64,000 nucleotides of DNA from an uncultured Acidimicrobiaceae bacterium (GCA_947259275.1 CAMYMH010000003.1:114149-178148), one strand, 5' to 3'; numbered from the stretch's first letter, positions 51,708 through 60,552 are shown. A program made the numbers and translations. Notes: generated by a model from the sequence alone, not told the origin.

Positions 51708-52567
51708 TGGAAGCCAAGACCACCTCCGAAGTCCTGCTGCAGGCGCTCCCCTACATCCAGCGCTTCCGCGGCAAGGTGGTGGTGGTCAAGTACGGCGGGA
51801 ACGCGATGACCGACCCGGTCCTGGCGGCACAGTTTGCCGAAGACGTGGTGCTGATGCATCAAGTCGGCATCAAGCCGGTCATCGTCCACGGCGGCGGACC
51901 ACAGATCACCGAGCTGCTCGGCCGCCTCGGCAAGGAGACGCAGTTCAAGGACGGTCACCGCGTCACCGACGCCGAGTCGCTCGAGATAACCCGCATGGTC
52001 CTGGTCGGCAAGGTGAACCGCCAGATCGTCAGCCTCATCAACCGGCACGGTCCCCACGCCGTGGGCATCTCCGGCGAGGACGCCGGGCTGCTGCTGGCCG
52101 CCGAACGCCATCCCGAGCTGGGATTCGTCGGCGATGTCGAGGCCGTCAATCCCCACATCATCCAGCGGCTCCTGGCCGAGGACCTCATTCCCGTGGTCTC
52201 CACCATCGGTTCGGATGCGTCCGGCCAGGCCTACAACATCAACGCCGATGCGGTCGCCGGGGCGGTGGCGGCCACGCTGGAAGCCGAGAAGGTGGTGTAC
52301 CTCACCGACGTGGAGGGGCTGCAGCAGGACGTCACGGACGAGTCGACGCTCATCAGCCGGACGACTGCCACCGAGCTGGATGCGCTGGTTGATGCCGGCG
52401 TGGTGGGCACCGGGATGATCCCGAAGGTTGCCGCCTGTCTGCACGCAGTGCGCCACGGCGTGTCGTCGGTGCACATGATCAACGGCACCATCCCCCACGT
52501 GCTGCTGGTCGAGCTGTTCACCGACGCCGGAATCGGAACCATGATCACTCTGGAGGAGACACCATGA
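51704..52567 (+). CDS. argB: N-acetylglutamate kinase
   Basis: The 287-residue amino-acid kinase phosphorylates N-acetylglutamate. It has VVVKYGGNAM, VHGGGPQITELLGRLG, and the specific GISGEDAGL and ITRMVLVGKVNR segments. The start GTG at 51704 overlaps argJ; an ATG follows immediately in frame. The N-terminal helix is consistent with arginine-sensitive hexameric enzymes, as expected for feedback control in this pathway. It ends overlapping argD by ATGA. Confidence 0.95.
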   Translation: MMEAKTTSEVLLQALPYIQRFRGKVVVVKYGGNAMTDPVLAAQFAEDVVLMHQVGIKPVIVHGGGPQITELLGRLGKETQFKDGHRVTDAESLEITRMVLVGKVNRQIVSLINRHGPHAVGISGEDAGLLLAAERHPELGFVGDVEAVNPHIIQRLLAEDLIPVVSTIGSDASGQAYNINADAVAGAVAATLEAEKVVYLTDVEGLQQDVTDESTLISRTTATELDALVDAGVVGTGMIPKVAACLHAVRHGVSSVHMINGTIPHVLLVELFTDAGIGTMITLEETP

Positions 52568-53724
52568 CCACCACGCCGGTGAACCTTGCCGGGCCGCTAC
52601 TTGCCACGTACCCGCCGCAGCCGGTGACATTCGTTCGGGGGAAGGGAACCGAGCTGTGGGACGACGCCGGCAACCGGTATCTCGATTTCCTGTCCGGCCT
52701 GGCGGTCACGAGCCTCGGACACGCCCACCCCGAGGTGGCGAAGGCGATCTCGGAGCAGGCAACCCAGTTGCTGCACGTCTCCAATCTGTTCGGTACCGAG
52801 CCGGGCCTCGAGGTGGCCACCACCCTCGACCGCCTCGTCGGGGGCGGAGGCCAGGTGTTCTTCTGCAACTCGGGGGCAGAGGCCAACGAGGCCGCCATCA
52901 AGCTCGCCCGCAAGTGGGGGGGCCGCGACCGGTACGTGGTCCTTACCGCCGAGGGATCGTTCCACGGTCGCACCCTGGCGACGCTGCACGCCACCGGTCA
53001 GACCAACAAGCATGCCGGCTTCGAGCCGCTCCCCGACGGGTTTCGCCACGTCCCGTGGAACGACCTCGAAGCCCTCGAGGCCGCGATTACCGCCGACGTC
53101 GCCGCGGTGTTGTTGGAGTCGATTCAGGCCGAGGGCGGCGTGAGGCCGGCCGAGAATCAGTACCTCACGGGCGTCGAGTCGCTGTGCCGAGAGAAGGGAA
53201 TCCTCTTCATGCTCGACGAAGTCCAAACCGGGTTGGCCAGAACCGGCGAATGGTTTGGCTTCCAGCACTACGGCGTCTCGCCGGATGTGGTGTGCATGGC
53301 CAAGGCACTCGGCAACGGGATGCCGATCGGAGCTACGTGGGCCAAGGCGGAGGCTGGCGCCGCCTTTCGGCCGGGCGACCATGCAACCACCTTCGGCGGC
53401 CAGCCGCTTGCCACTGCCGCCGCTCGGGCAGTCCTCGAGGTGATGGAACGAGATGAAGCTCCGCTCGCGGCCGCCGCCGCCGGGCGCCGTCTGAGGAACG
53501 GCCTCGAGGCCCTCCCCGGGATCGCATCTGTCCGCGGCCGCGGCCTCCTGCTGGCGGCCGAGCTGACCGAAGGATCCGGACCCGATGTCGCACGGGCGGC
53601 CCTCGACACCGGGCTGGTGGTCAACGGCGTGACCCCGACCGCGCTCCGGCTGACTCCCCCCCTGTTTGTGTCCGACGGCGAGATCGATGAAGCCGTCGAA
53701 ATCCTGAAAGGAGTCCTCAGTTGA
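52564..53724 (+). CDS. argD: Acetylornithine aminotransferase
   Basis: The 386-residue class III PLP aminotransferase converts N-acetylglutamate semialdehyde to N-acetylornithine. Visible are FFCNSGAEANEAAIKLAR, SFHGRTLATL, MLDEVQTGLARTGEW and the Schiff-base Lys in MAKALGNGMPIG. HATTFGGQPLA is typical of ArgD. It is coupled to argB by ATGA and to argF by TTGA overlaps. Confidence 0.95.
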   Translation: MTTTPVNLAGPLLATYPPQPVTFVRGKGTELWDDAGNRYLDFLSGLAVTSLGHAHPEVAKAISEQATQLLHVSNLFGTEPGLEVATTLDRLVGGGGQVFFCNSGAEANEAAIKLARKWGGRDRYVVLTAEGSFHGRTLATLHATGQTNKHAGFEPLPDGFRHVPWNDLEALEAAITADVAAVLLESIQAEGGVRPAENQYLTGVESLCREKGILFMLDEVQTGLARTGEWFGFQHYGVSPDVVCMAKALGNGMPIGATWAKAEAGAAFRPGDHATTFGGQPLATAAARAVLEVMERDEAPLAAAAAGRRLRNGLEALPGIASVRGRGLLLAAELTEGSGPDVARAALDTGLVVNGVTPTALRLTPPLFVSDGEIDEAVEILKGVLS

Positions 53725-54608
53725 GACACCTGCTCGAGATCGACGACCTGACAATCGATGAGCTGAAGGATGTGCTGACCCGCTCGGCGGCAGCCAATCT
53801 GGAGCCGAGCCTGGCCGGCAAGGGTGCCGCCCTCGTGTTCGAGAAGCCATCGGCCCGCACCCGTAACTCGCTGGAGATGGCAGTTTTCCAACTGGGGGGC
53901 AATGGCGTCTACATCCAGGGTTCCGAGGTGGGCTTCGACGTCCGCGAGACCACCGAGGACATCGCTCGCACTCTGGCCGGCTACTACGACGTTGTCTGCG
54001 CCCGGGTGTTCAAGCACGAGACCCTCGAGCGGATGGCTGCCACCGATGCCGTCCCCATCGTCAACCTGCTCTCCGACCAGGCCCACCCGATGCAGGCTCT
54101 AGCCGACATCCTCACGCTCCAGCAGGAGTTTGGTGACATCGCCGGCAAGACCGTGGCCTACGTCGGCGACCCCAACAACGTGTGGCGATCGCTGTCCATC
54201 GCCGGTGGGATGCTCGGCGTCGATCTGCGCCTGGCGGCGCCGGCCGGCCACAAACCGTCCGACGACGACCTCGCCCGCATCACCGCCGCCGGCGGAGACC
54301 CCATCATCAGTGACAGCCCGGCCGCGGCAGTGAAGGGCGCGGACGCGGTCTACACCGACGTGTGGGTTTCCATGGGTGAGGAGGGTGACGCCGACGAGAA
54401 GAAGGCCGCCTTCTCCCAGTTCACCGTGACGAACCAAGTCATGGAGGCTGCCGATCCCGGCGCCATCTTCATGCACTGCCTGCCCGCCCACCGCGGCGAG
54501 GAGGTGGCGGGCGAGGTGGCAGATGGTCCGCAGAGCCGGATTTGGCCCCAGGCCGAGAACCGCATGCACACCGCCCGGGGGTTGCTTTCGTGGCTGAGCC
54601 AGCAGTAA
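53721..54608 (+). CDS. argF: Ornithine carbamoyltransferase
   Basis: The 295-residue enzyme makes citrulline from ornithine and carbamoyl phosphate. The carbamoyl-phosphate site is KPSARTRNS and the ornithine-binding region is HCLPAHRGEEV with the catalytic Cys. Also present are DQAHPMQALADI and YVGDPNNVWRS. The start is a TTG at 53721, overlapping the argD stop; the shorter N-terminus than E. coli ArgF is normal for actinobacteria. argR overlaps its end. Confidence 0.95.
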   Translation: MRHLLEIDDLTIDELKDVLTRSAAANLEPSLAGKGAALVFEKPSARTRNSLEMAVFQLGGNGVYIQGSEVGFDVRETTEDIARTLAGYYDVVCARVFKHETLERMAATDAVPIVNLLSDQAHPMQALADILTLQQEFGDIAGKTVAYVGDPNNVWRSLSIAGGMLGVDLRLAAPAGHKPSDDDLARITAAGGDPIISDSPAAAVKGADAVYTDVWVSMGEEGDADEKKAAFSQFTVTNQVMEAADPGAIFMHCLPAHRGEEVAGEVADGPQSRIWPQAENRMHTARGLLSWLSQQ

Positions 54609-55081
54609 CCACCACCGGCCTCTCCAAGCCGCAGCGGCAGTACCGGATCGCCGAATACCTGCAGCGAAGCATGGTGACGAGTCAGAGCCAGATAGTGGAC
54701 TTGCTAGCCGCCGACGGAATCGAGGCAACTCAGGCAACTGTGTCGCGAGATCTCGACGAGATGGGGGCAGTGAAGGGCCGGCTTCCGGGCGGCGAGGTCG
54801 CCTATGTGGTTCCGGCTCAACCTCATGACCAGGTCGCCCCCGCCGAACACCTTCGACGCGTGTGCCGGGAGTGGGTGGCCGGCATCGACTCGTCCGACAA
54901 CATCGTCGTTGTCCGCACTCCCCCCGGGTCGGCCCACATGGTCGGTTCGGCTATCGACCGGGCCGGATGGCAAGACGTAATCGGGACCGTCGCCGGCGAC
55001 GACACGGTAATGGTGGTGGCTGCCGAGGCGTCGTCCGGCGGAGAGGTGGCCGCTCACTTGCGGGCGATCGCCGGACTCTGA
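54590..55081 (+). CDS. argR: Arginine repressor
   Basis: The 163-residue regulator starts at a GTG (54590) inside the end of argF, so translation is coupled. An N-terminal winged helix carries the recognition region VTSQSQIVDLLAADGIEATQATVSRDL. A C-terminal arginine-binding domain has DNIVVVRTPPGSAHMVGSAID and TVAGDDTVMVVA, the GD-D motif that binds arginine. It likely represses the operon through the ARG box at 49482-49495. No argG or argH follows in this window. Confidence 0.92.
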   Translation: MAEPAVTTTGLSKPQRQYRIAEYLQRSMVTSQSQIVDLLAADGIEATQATVSRDLDEMGAVKGRLPGGEVAYVVPAQPHDQVAPAEHLRRVCREWVAGIDSSDNIVVVRTPPGSAHMVGSAIDRAGWQDVIGTVAGDDTVMVVAAEASSGGEVAAHLRAIAGL

Positions 55082-55119
55082 ACCCGGCCGCCATCCGCAC
55101 ATGTGCGTAAGATCGCTCC

Positions 55120-55947
55120 ATGCCTCTATACATGGATGTTCATGCCGGCCTGGGCGATGCGACGCCCGACGACGTTGCCGAGGCGCACCGGCACGATCTC
55201 GAGATCCAGGATCAATTCGGAGTGCGATTCCTCAGCTACTGGTTCTCAGATCCGCAGGGGAAGGCCTTCTGCCTGGTTGAAGCGCCCGACGTTGATTCAA
55301 TGCGTGCCTGTCACAAGGCAGCCCACGGATTGATGCCCCACGAAGTCATCGAGGTCGGCGCTCCCACGCTGGAACAGTTCATGGGATACACCGACAAAGA
55401 CGAGAACGATCGCGTGATCATCGACGGCAGCCCCGATAGTGCCCTCCGGGCGATCATGTTCACCGACATCGAAGGTTCGACCGCGGTGAGCACCAGTCGG
55501 GGCGACCAGGCGGCGATGGAGTTGGTGAGGCAGCACGACCAAATCGTGATGTCGGCCTTGACCGACAACGGCGGCCGTGTCATCAAACACACGGGCGACG
55601 GCATCTTCGCCAGTTTCACGTCGGCCCTCCGGGCGCTCGAGTCCTCGATGGCAATTCAACGGGCTACCTTCGCCACCCAGTCAGCGGGACCCGAATTGGC
55701 TGTGAAGATCGGCCTCACCGTCGGCGAGCCGGTCGAAGAGAGCGAAGACCTCTTCGGTGCCTCGGTCAACCTGGCCGCTCGCATCTGCGCCCACGCGGAG
55801 GGCGGGCAGACGCTCGCGTCCGGCACCGTCCGGGACCTGGCGATCGGCAAGGGAATCGACTTCCGCAGCATGGGAGAGATTGGCTTGAGAGGCTTCCCCG
55901 ACCCGGTGCCCCTCTTCGAGGTGGCCTGGTCACAGCCGGTCGGCTGA
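55120..55947 (+). CDS. DUF4242 - class III nucleotide cyclase fusion protein (paralog 2)
   Basis: The 275-residue protein has an N-terminal DUF4242 domain (about 1-95, MPLYMDVHAG...) and a class III cyclase domain. The catalytic set is complete: metal aspartates in FTDIEGST and HTGDGIF, transition-state VNLAARI, and the Lys of VIKHTGDG that often selects adenine. It is a paralog of the gene at 3483, about 51 kb away. A cyclic-AMP-producing sensor is likely. DUF4242 proteins such as SCO4226 bind nickel, so regulation by metal is a possible idea. The start ATG has a weak site. Confidence 0.88.
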   Translation: MPLYMDVHAGLGDATPDDVAEAHRHDLEIQDQFGVRFLSYWFSDPQGKAFCLVEAPDVDSMRACHKAAHGLMPHEVIEVGAPTLEQFMGYTDKDENDRVIIDGSPDSALRAIMFTDIEGSTAVSTSRGDQAAMELVRQHDQIVMSALTDNGGRVIKHTGDGIFASFTSALRALESSMAIQRATFATQSAGPELAVKIGLTVGEPVEESEDLFGASVNLAARICAHAEGGQTLASGTVRDLAIGKGIDFRSMGEIGLRGFPDPVPLFEVAWSQPVG

Positions 55948-55971
55948 CTCAAACTCGAGCACCACCCATGC

Positions 55972-56922
55972 TCAGCCGTCACGCTCTGACAAAAGCGCCA
56001 GCGCGTCCCACAGCTCCTGTCGCTTCTCGGGATGCTCCTTGGTGCGGCTTGTCTTGTGGGTGGGGCGGGGCTGACGATCCATCCAGAAGAGCCCGGTCTG
56101 GCCGGCGGCCTCCTCACTGGCGGCCAGCCAAACGATGGTGTCGGCTCCCTCCGCAGGTGTACGAAGCAGCGGTTTGGTGATTTTGTGAAAGGTGGGCAGC
56201 GAGCTGACTACGCCGGGAGTGTCGGCCCACCCGGGGTGCATGGAACTGACGGTCACACCGGTGTTCTTCAACTGCTCGGCCCACATCTCGGTGAGGATCA
56301 CTTGACCGCGTTTGGTTCGGGCGTAGGCGGCGGACCCTCGGTACTCCCCCTGATCGCTTTGGAGGTTGGAGATGGAGATCCGCTGGCCGTACATGCCACC
56401 CGATGCCACGTTGATGATGCGGGCCGGCGCCGAGTCGACCATTCGGGGAATGAGCAAGTTGGTGAGCAGGAAGTGCCCGAGCAGGTTGGTGGCGAGGGTG
56501 GACTCGATGCCCTCGGCTGTCACCGAGCGCTCGGTGAAGAGCGTGCCGGCGTTGTTGACCAGCACGTGAATGGCCTGCTCATCCGTGAGCAGCCGGCCTG
56601 CCAGCGCCCGGATCTCCGCCAAGAGACTGAGATCGGCAAGCTCGATACGAACCGTGTCGCTGCCGGTCTCCGCCGCGATCTCGCTTCGCACTCTCACGGT
56701 CTTCTCCGGGTTGCGGCCCACCAGGATGAGGTCGGCACCGAGGCGGGCAAGGTCGAGGGCGGCTGCCCGGCCAAGCCCGCTGGTCGCTCCGGTCAAGACC
56801 ACGGTCCGACCTTCGAGCGACTCAGCGATCGGCTCCCAAGACTTCGCCCGGATCTTGTAGCCGATGTTGGTCCAGCCCGGCACAATCGCTGCATCGAGGG
56901 CTCTGTCCACGAGTGAGGCCAT
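55972..56922 (-). CDS. SDR-family oxidoreductase
   Basis: The 316-residue short-chain dehydrogenase/reductase has cofactor motif TGATSGLG, VNNAG and catalytic Tyr/Lys in YARTK with INVASG before it. It resembles retinol-dehydrogenase/WW-domain oxidoreductase types that act on lipids or other hydrophobic alcohols. It lies at the 3' end of a minus-strand series (sigma factor, anti-sigma, acyltransferase, SDR), so it may be controlled by the sigma factor. Confidence 0.88.
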   Translation of the reverse strand: MASLVDRALDAAIVPGWTNIGYKIRAKSWEPIAESLEGRTVVLTGATSGLGRAAALDLARLGADLILVGRNPEKTVRVRSEIAAETGSDTVRIELADLSLLAEIRALAGRLLTDEQAIHVLVNNAGTLFTERSVTAEGIESTLATNLLGHFLLTNLLIPRMVDSAPARIINVASGGMYGQRISISNLQSDQGEYRGSAAYARTKRGQVILTEMWAEQLKNTGVTVSSMHPGWADTPGVVSSLPTFHKITKPLLRTPAEGADTIVWLAASEEAAGQTGLFWMDRQPRPTHKTSRTKEHPEKRQELWDALALLSERDG

Positions 56923-56977
56923 AGTCAGCTCTCCCTTCCCATTGTCTTGAAATCCTCACCGCCGACTCTTGTCCAGC

Positions 56978-57967
56978 TCATGTCGACTGTATCCAGGCGT
57001 CGACCTCTTCCCATCGGTCGTAGAGCCAGGCGACCCTTCCGGCGCGATCAGGCGGAATGTCCTCGATGGGAAAGCGCTGGAACCGCACCCGAACCGTGCT
57101 CCCGACCAGGCCGCCGGCGAGGATGTTACGCAGGTGGCTGAAGCCATCCAGACCAACGTGAGCGGCAATCACAACGTCGGAGGGCGGATGGGCGTCGAGC
57201 AACGCAAGCGGGCCCCCCGGCCGGGGGGGCAAGACCGCGGCCAGGCTCCTCGCCCGCGCCAGCACTTCGGGATCACCGTCCAGTCGAGCCAGGACGCGTT
57301 CCCGCCGCCCGGGCGTGAAACGAGTCCCCTCCGGATAGATGAGCACTCCCTCGTCGCTGGCAAGGTTCATGCCGAGTTCACCGACGGCGGCCACCTCGGC
57401 GGCCCCGCCCACCTTCCGGTCTACGAAGTAGTTGGGAAGGCGGCTGCCGGCGATGTCGAGCGCCGGGTCGGACAGAAGCTCCCGTTTCAGCACGTACCTG
57501 AGCTTGATGCCATGGGGCGAAGTAATGAGGGCACTCGGAAGCAGGTTGTCGATGATGCTGGCATGGCGCATGAACACCAGCAGCGGCCCCGGGGCGAGGG
57601 CCTCCGACCCTTCAACCTCAAACCGAAGGCCAAACATCGTTTGGATGGTCCGGAACAGTAGTCCAGCCCACCAGCGCTGGATGGCGTAGGTGCCCGACAA
57701 GAGGGAGCGCCGCCTCCGACCCCCGCCGGTGATGCACCAGACCACTCCGAGGGCGAAGATCCCGGCGCATTCAGCGGCGAGATACACCCAGCCGATGACG
57801 GTGAGACGGACGGCCACCAAGCGCCGGTGGCCCACTGCCAGCCGCAACAGGTCAAGCAACAGAGCCGCCAGAACGAGAAGTGGCAGCGTCGCAGTGGTGA
57901 TGACGAAGGCGCCCGCCACGATGGTGACCGAGCGGAGGCGTCTGAGAACGGTTTCCTGTCGATTCAC
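56978..57967 (-). CDS. Membrane acyltransferase, PlsC/LPLAT family
   Basis: The 329-residue protein has two or three N-terminal hydrophobic segments. The acyltransferase domain carries HX4D as RHASIID and the glycerophosphate-binding motif YPEGTRF, with NYFVDRKVG between them. It resembles lysophosphatidic acid acyltransferases. The C-terminal half after PEGTRF is longer than in PlsC, with a PLALLDAHP strand. A lipid remodelling role is probable. It follows the anti-sigma gene by 25 bp. Confidence 0.88.
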   Translation of the reverse strand: MNRQETVLRRLRSVTIVAGAFVITTATLPLLVLAALLLDLLRLAVGHRRLVAVRLTVIGWVYLAAECAGIFALGVVWCITGGGRRRRSLLSGTYAIQRWWAGLLFRTIQTMFGLRFEVEGSEALAPGPLLVFMRHASIIDNLLPSALITSPHGIKLRYVLKRELLSDPALDIAGSRLPNYFVDRKVGGAAEVAAVGELGMNLASDEGVLIYPEGTRFTPGRRERVLARLDGDPEVLARARSLAAVLPPRPGGPLALLDAHPPSDVVIAAHVGLDGFSHLRNILAGGLVGSTVRVRFQRFPIEDIPPDRAGRVAWLYDRWEEVDAWIQST

Positions 57968-57992
57968 GACGTGGTTGGTACCAGATGGCAGC

Positions 57993-58745
57993 TCAGGCTG
58001 CCAACCAGGCGACGACGGGGGAGTTCTCCGAAGACTCGACTCCGCCGACTACTTCATCGGTGATGGCGAACCCTTCGAACCCCTCGGGATCGATGTGGAA
58101 GGGAACGACACCAGGCTCAGATCCGAGAATACCGGCGGATATAACCTTGCCGTCGACGATCGCCCATAGCTGGTAGGTGCGGTTTGGCGGCAGCGGCTTG
58201 AGCGTGTGGGCGGCGAGATAGCCGGTGCCGTCCGGCATCAGAACGATGATGGCGTTGGAGCCGCCCACCTGCGAACCGAGCATGACCCGTTGCGCCGCGG
58301 GGTTTTCGAGGGCCTGCGAGAGGGCGTTCTCGAGGACGGGGCGGGCGAGCTGTTCGCTCAGGGACTCGACGGTGGCTCGTTCGGCTGCCAGGTCATCGTT
58401 GATGTCGGCAACCCGGATCGATTGCACGATGGCGGTCCCGGCGATGAGAACGAAGGCGGCTGCGGCCGCCATGGGTCGGATCCACCGGCGGCGCAGTGGC
58501 ACCACCGGGCTCGGCGTCGCAGGGGTTGTGCCCTTGTCGATCTCATCGGAGATCGTGTCCCAAATCGAAGACGGGGCGAACCCGGAGGTGGCCGGAAGCA
58601 GCGCGGCAACATCCAGGTGCTGCTCGAGTTCGGCACGGCAGTGAGGGCATTGGTCGATATGGGCATCGATCATGGCTGCCTCGTGGGGTTCGACTGCGTT
58701 CAGGGCGTAAGCCCCCAACAGTTCTTCAATCGCTTCGTGATCCAC
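57993..58745 (-). CDS. Membrane anti-sigma factor (RskA-like, ZAS zinc motif)
   Basis: The 250-residue protein has an N-terminal cytoplasmic domain with the ZAS motif H-x3-C-x2-C as HIDQCPHC, preceded by LLGAYALNAVEPHEA. One transmembrane segment (about 91-110) follows, then an extracytoplasmic RskA-like domain (around YQLWAIVDGKVISAGIL). Such proteins hold ECF sigma factors inactive and release them on an envelope signal. It lies 34 bp after the sigma factor gene on the same strand. Confidence 0.92.
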   Translation of the reverse strand: MDHEAIEELLGAYALNAVEPHEAAMIDAHIDQCPHCRAELEQHLDVAALLPATSGFAPSSIWDTISDEIDKGTTPATPSPVVPLRRRWIRPMAAAAAFVLIAGTAIVQSIRVADINDDLAAERATVESLSEQLARPVLENALSQALENPAAQRVMLGSQVGGSNAIIVLMPDGTGYLAAHTLKPLPPNRTYQLWAIVDGKVISAGILGSEPGVVPFHIDPEGFEGFAITDEVVGGVESSENSPVVAWLAA

Positions 58746-58779
58746 TTCGACTCGGTTCTCTTGTGCTGATCGCAGGCTC

Positions 58780-59355
58780 TCAGCCGACCGGAGCCAGCCC
58801 CGCTTTGGTCAGCAGGGCGTTGAGGCGCTGCAGTCCCGATCGGATCCGACTCTTGATTGTTCCTTCTGGCGTGTCGAGCAGCTTCGCCACCTCGCGGTAG
58901 GTGTTGCCGCCGAAGTAAGCAAGCTCGATGGCCTTGCGCTCTCCCTCGTCCAGTTCGCTCAGCGCGCCCCGAACGTGGTCGGCGAGGGCCATTTCCCAGA
59001 CTTCTTCTTCGAGGCTCAACCCGGCTTCGACCGCAAGCTTGGCGTCACGCTCTTCTCGTATACGGCGCGCGGACTCTGAGCGGATGAGATCAACGCTGCG
59101 GCCGTGGGTATGGGAGAGGAGGAAGGACCGCAGCGAACCGCGGGTGTGGTCGAACTTCTCGGGGTTGTTCCACAGCCGCAGCATGACTTCCTGAACGATC
59201 TCTTCGGCGAGGCCGGTATCGCGTAGCAATCGCTTGGCGAGGCCGAACACCGGGCCACCGTGACGACGGTAGACCTCGGCCAGCGCGCCTTCATGGCGGT
59301 CGGCGACGAGTCGAACCAGGGATGCGTCGGTGCGTTGGCCGAGTGTGTTGTTCAT
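58780..59355 (-). CDS. ECF-type RNA polymerase sigma factor
   Basis: The 191-residue sigma factor starts at the ATG at 59355 after AAGGGGG. Region 2 is visible (LAEVYRRHGGPVFGLAKRLL, EEIVQEVMLRLW) and region 4 (LDEGERKAIELAYFGGNTYREVAKLLDTPEGTIKSRIRSGLQRL). It belongs with group SigK/SigL-type ECF factors that pair with RskA-like anti-sigma factors. Its promoter carries two copies of the dyad TTAG-N2-CTAA, one on the -10 box. This places it under a repressor, most likely the B12-binding regulator just upstream. Confidence 0.93.
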   Translation of the reverse strand: MNNTLGQRTDASLVRLVADRHEGALAEVYRRHGGPVFGLAKRLLRDTGLAEEIVQEVMLRLWNNPEKFDHTRGSLRSFLLSHTHGRSVDLIRSESARRIREERDAKLAVEAGLSLEEEVWEMALADHVRGALSELDEGERKAIELAYFGGNTYREVAKLLDTPEGTIKSRIRSGLQRLNALLTKAGLAPVG

Positions 59356-59377
59356 TTCAAGCCCCCTTTGAGTTGCT

Positions 59378-59436
59378 TTAGCACTAAAAATGGTTGAGGA
59401 GAGAGAATATTTAGCACTAATTCTTCTGGAAGTCAA
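59378..59436 (-). promoter_or_regulatory. Promoter of the sigma-factor gene with two dyad operators
   Basis: On the minus strand TTGACT (59431-59436) and TAAATA (59408-59413) are 17 nt apart. The dyad TTAG-N2-CTAA occurs at 59411-59420, overlapping the -10 box, and again at 59378-59387, 33 bp downstream, which is close to three helical turns. A repressor bound to both would block or trap RNA polymerase. Confidence 0.65.
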
Positions 59437-59628
59437 GAGAAGAATGGGAGAAGAGGTTGGTTTCCGGCGCGAGTGGGACGGCCCGAGTAATGCTCGCGAC
59501 CGATCGGCCGTTCCCCGGGTGATTAAGTCCCGCAGCTCTGGTCCCTTCGCAGTACTCCCGCGCCGCCGGGCGGTGCAGGAACGCGGCGACGCCCAGACCG
59601 ACCAGGGTGGCGAGGCCGCAGCGTGCCG

Positions 59629-60441
59629 CTAGCCGACTGCGGCAAGCACGAGGTCGACGGCACCGGGACCGTCCTTCGCCCAGCCGTCGGCGCCGAGGGC
59701 TTGCGCATGGGCGGCATCGACCACCGAGGAGCCTCCCACAAAGAGCGGCACATCGGGAGCCGACTTGTGGACCGCCTTCACCACCCGGCGGATGGCGCGG
59801 TCGGCGTTGAGGCGAGTCGAGCTGACGCAGACAGCCACCAGGCTGTCGATCCGAGCCACGATCTCAATTAGTGGGTCGACGGGAACATCGGCGCCGAGAT
59901 CGATGACATCAAAGCCGGCGCCGCGCAGGAAGTCGGCCACCATGAGGGAAGGGATGACATGACGCTCTCCCGGCGGAGTTGTCACCACCACCGCGCCCTT
60001 GGTACGACCTTTGCGGGCGAAGCGGGGACCCATCCGGCCGACGAGGCGCAGCACCACGGACGTCGCCAGGTGTTCCTCGGCGATGGAGAGTTTGCCGGCA
60101 TGCCACTTCTCCCCCACCGACACGAGGGCAGGCCCAATGAGGTCGGTGTAAACGTCGGCGGGAGCGCTGCCCGAGGAGAGGGCGCCTTCGAGCACTCCCC
60201 AGGCGCCGGCCTCGTCGCCCTCGAGCAAGCGAGCCTCCAACCGCTTGGTCCAGTCGGCCGATCGCTTCGGCCTCACCGAGCGGTCATGCCCCCGGCGCAA
60301 TCCCTCGAGATCAGCCGGGTCGACCTCCCAGGTTCCCCCCACCTTCTCAGCCGGAAGCCGACCGAGCCTGACATACCGGTAGACCGTCATGTAGTGCACC
60401 CCGAGTTGATCGGCCGCCTCCTGGAGTGTCATCGTTGCCAT
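59629..60441 (-). CDS. CarH/LitR-like cobalamin-binding regulator with excisionase-type HTH
   Basis: The 270-residue protein starts at the ATG at 60441. The N-terminal HTH (MTLQEAADQLGVHYMTVYRYVRLGRLP, about residues 4-50) is of the excisionase/MerR-like type but short. A helical cap domain then holds W113-x9-E123-H124, the motif that in CarH contacts the adenosyl group of B12. The B12-binding Rossmann domain has PPGERH (candidate lower ligand His161) and DVIDLGADVPVD. Family members are light-sensitive repressors released by loss of adenosylcobalamin. It lies directly upstream of the ECF sigma operon. Confidence 0.85.
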   Translation of the reverse strand: MATMTLQEAADQLGVHYMTVYRYVRLGRLPAEKVGGTWEVDPADLEGLRRGHDRSVRPKRSADWTKRLEARLLEGDEAGAWGVLEGALSSGSAPADVYTDLIGPALVSVGEKWHAGKLSIAEEHLATSVVLRLVGRMGPRFARKGRTKGAVVVTTPPGERHVIPSLMVADFLRGAGFDVIDLGADVPVDPLIEIVARIDSLVAVCVSSTRLNADRAIRRVVKAVHKSAPDVPLFVGGSSVVDAAHAQALGADGWAKDGPGAVDLVLAAVG

Positions 60442-60451
60442 TGCATCTACT

Positions 60452-60479
60452 TTAGCGCTCGCTCCACATTTATCACTAA
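60452..60479. promoter_or_regulatory. Operator-like repeats upstream of the B12-binding regulator gene
   Basis: TTATCACTAA at 60470-60479 and a degenerate TTAGCGCTCG at 60452-60461 resemble the TTAG-N2-CTAA dyads in front of the sigma-factor gene. They lie between the regulator and the divergent DUF4397 gene, so the regulator may control both itself and the divergent gene. The regulator has no ribosome binding site; a TAAAGT 7 nt before its ATG may be a leaderless -10 box. Confidence 0.5.
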
Positions 60480-60552
60480 AAGTGCCATCCGCAGCCGGAA
60501 TGGGTCCGTAGACCCCTCGAAGTCTCAATCAGCAACGAAAGGAAACGAGACA

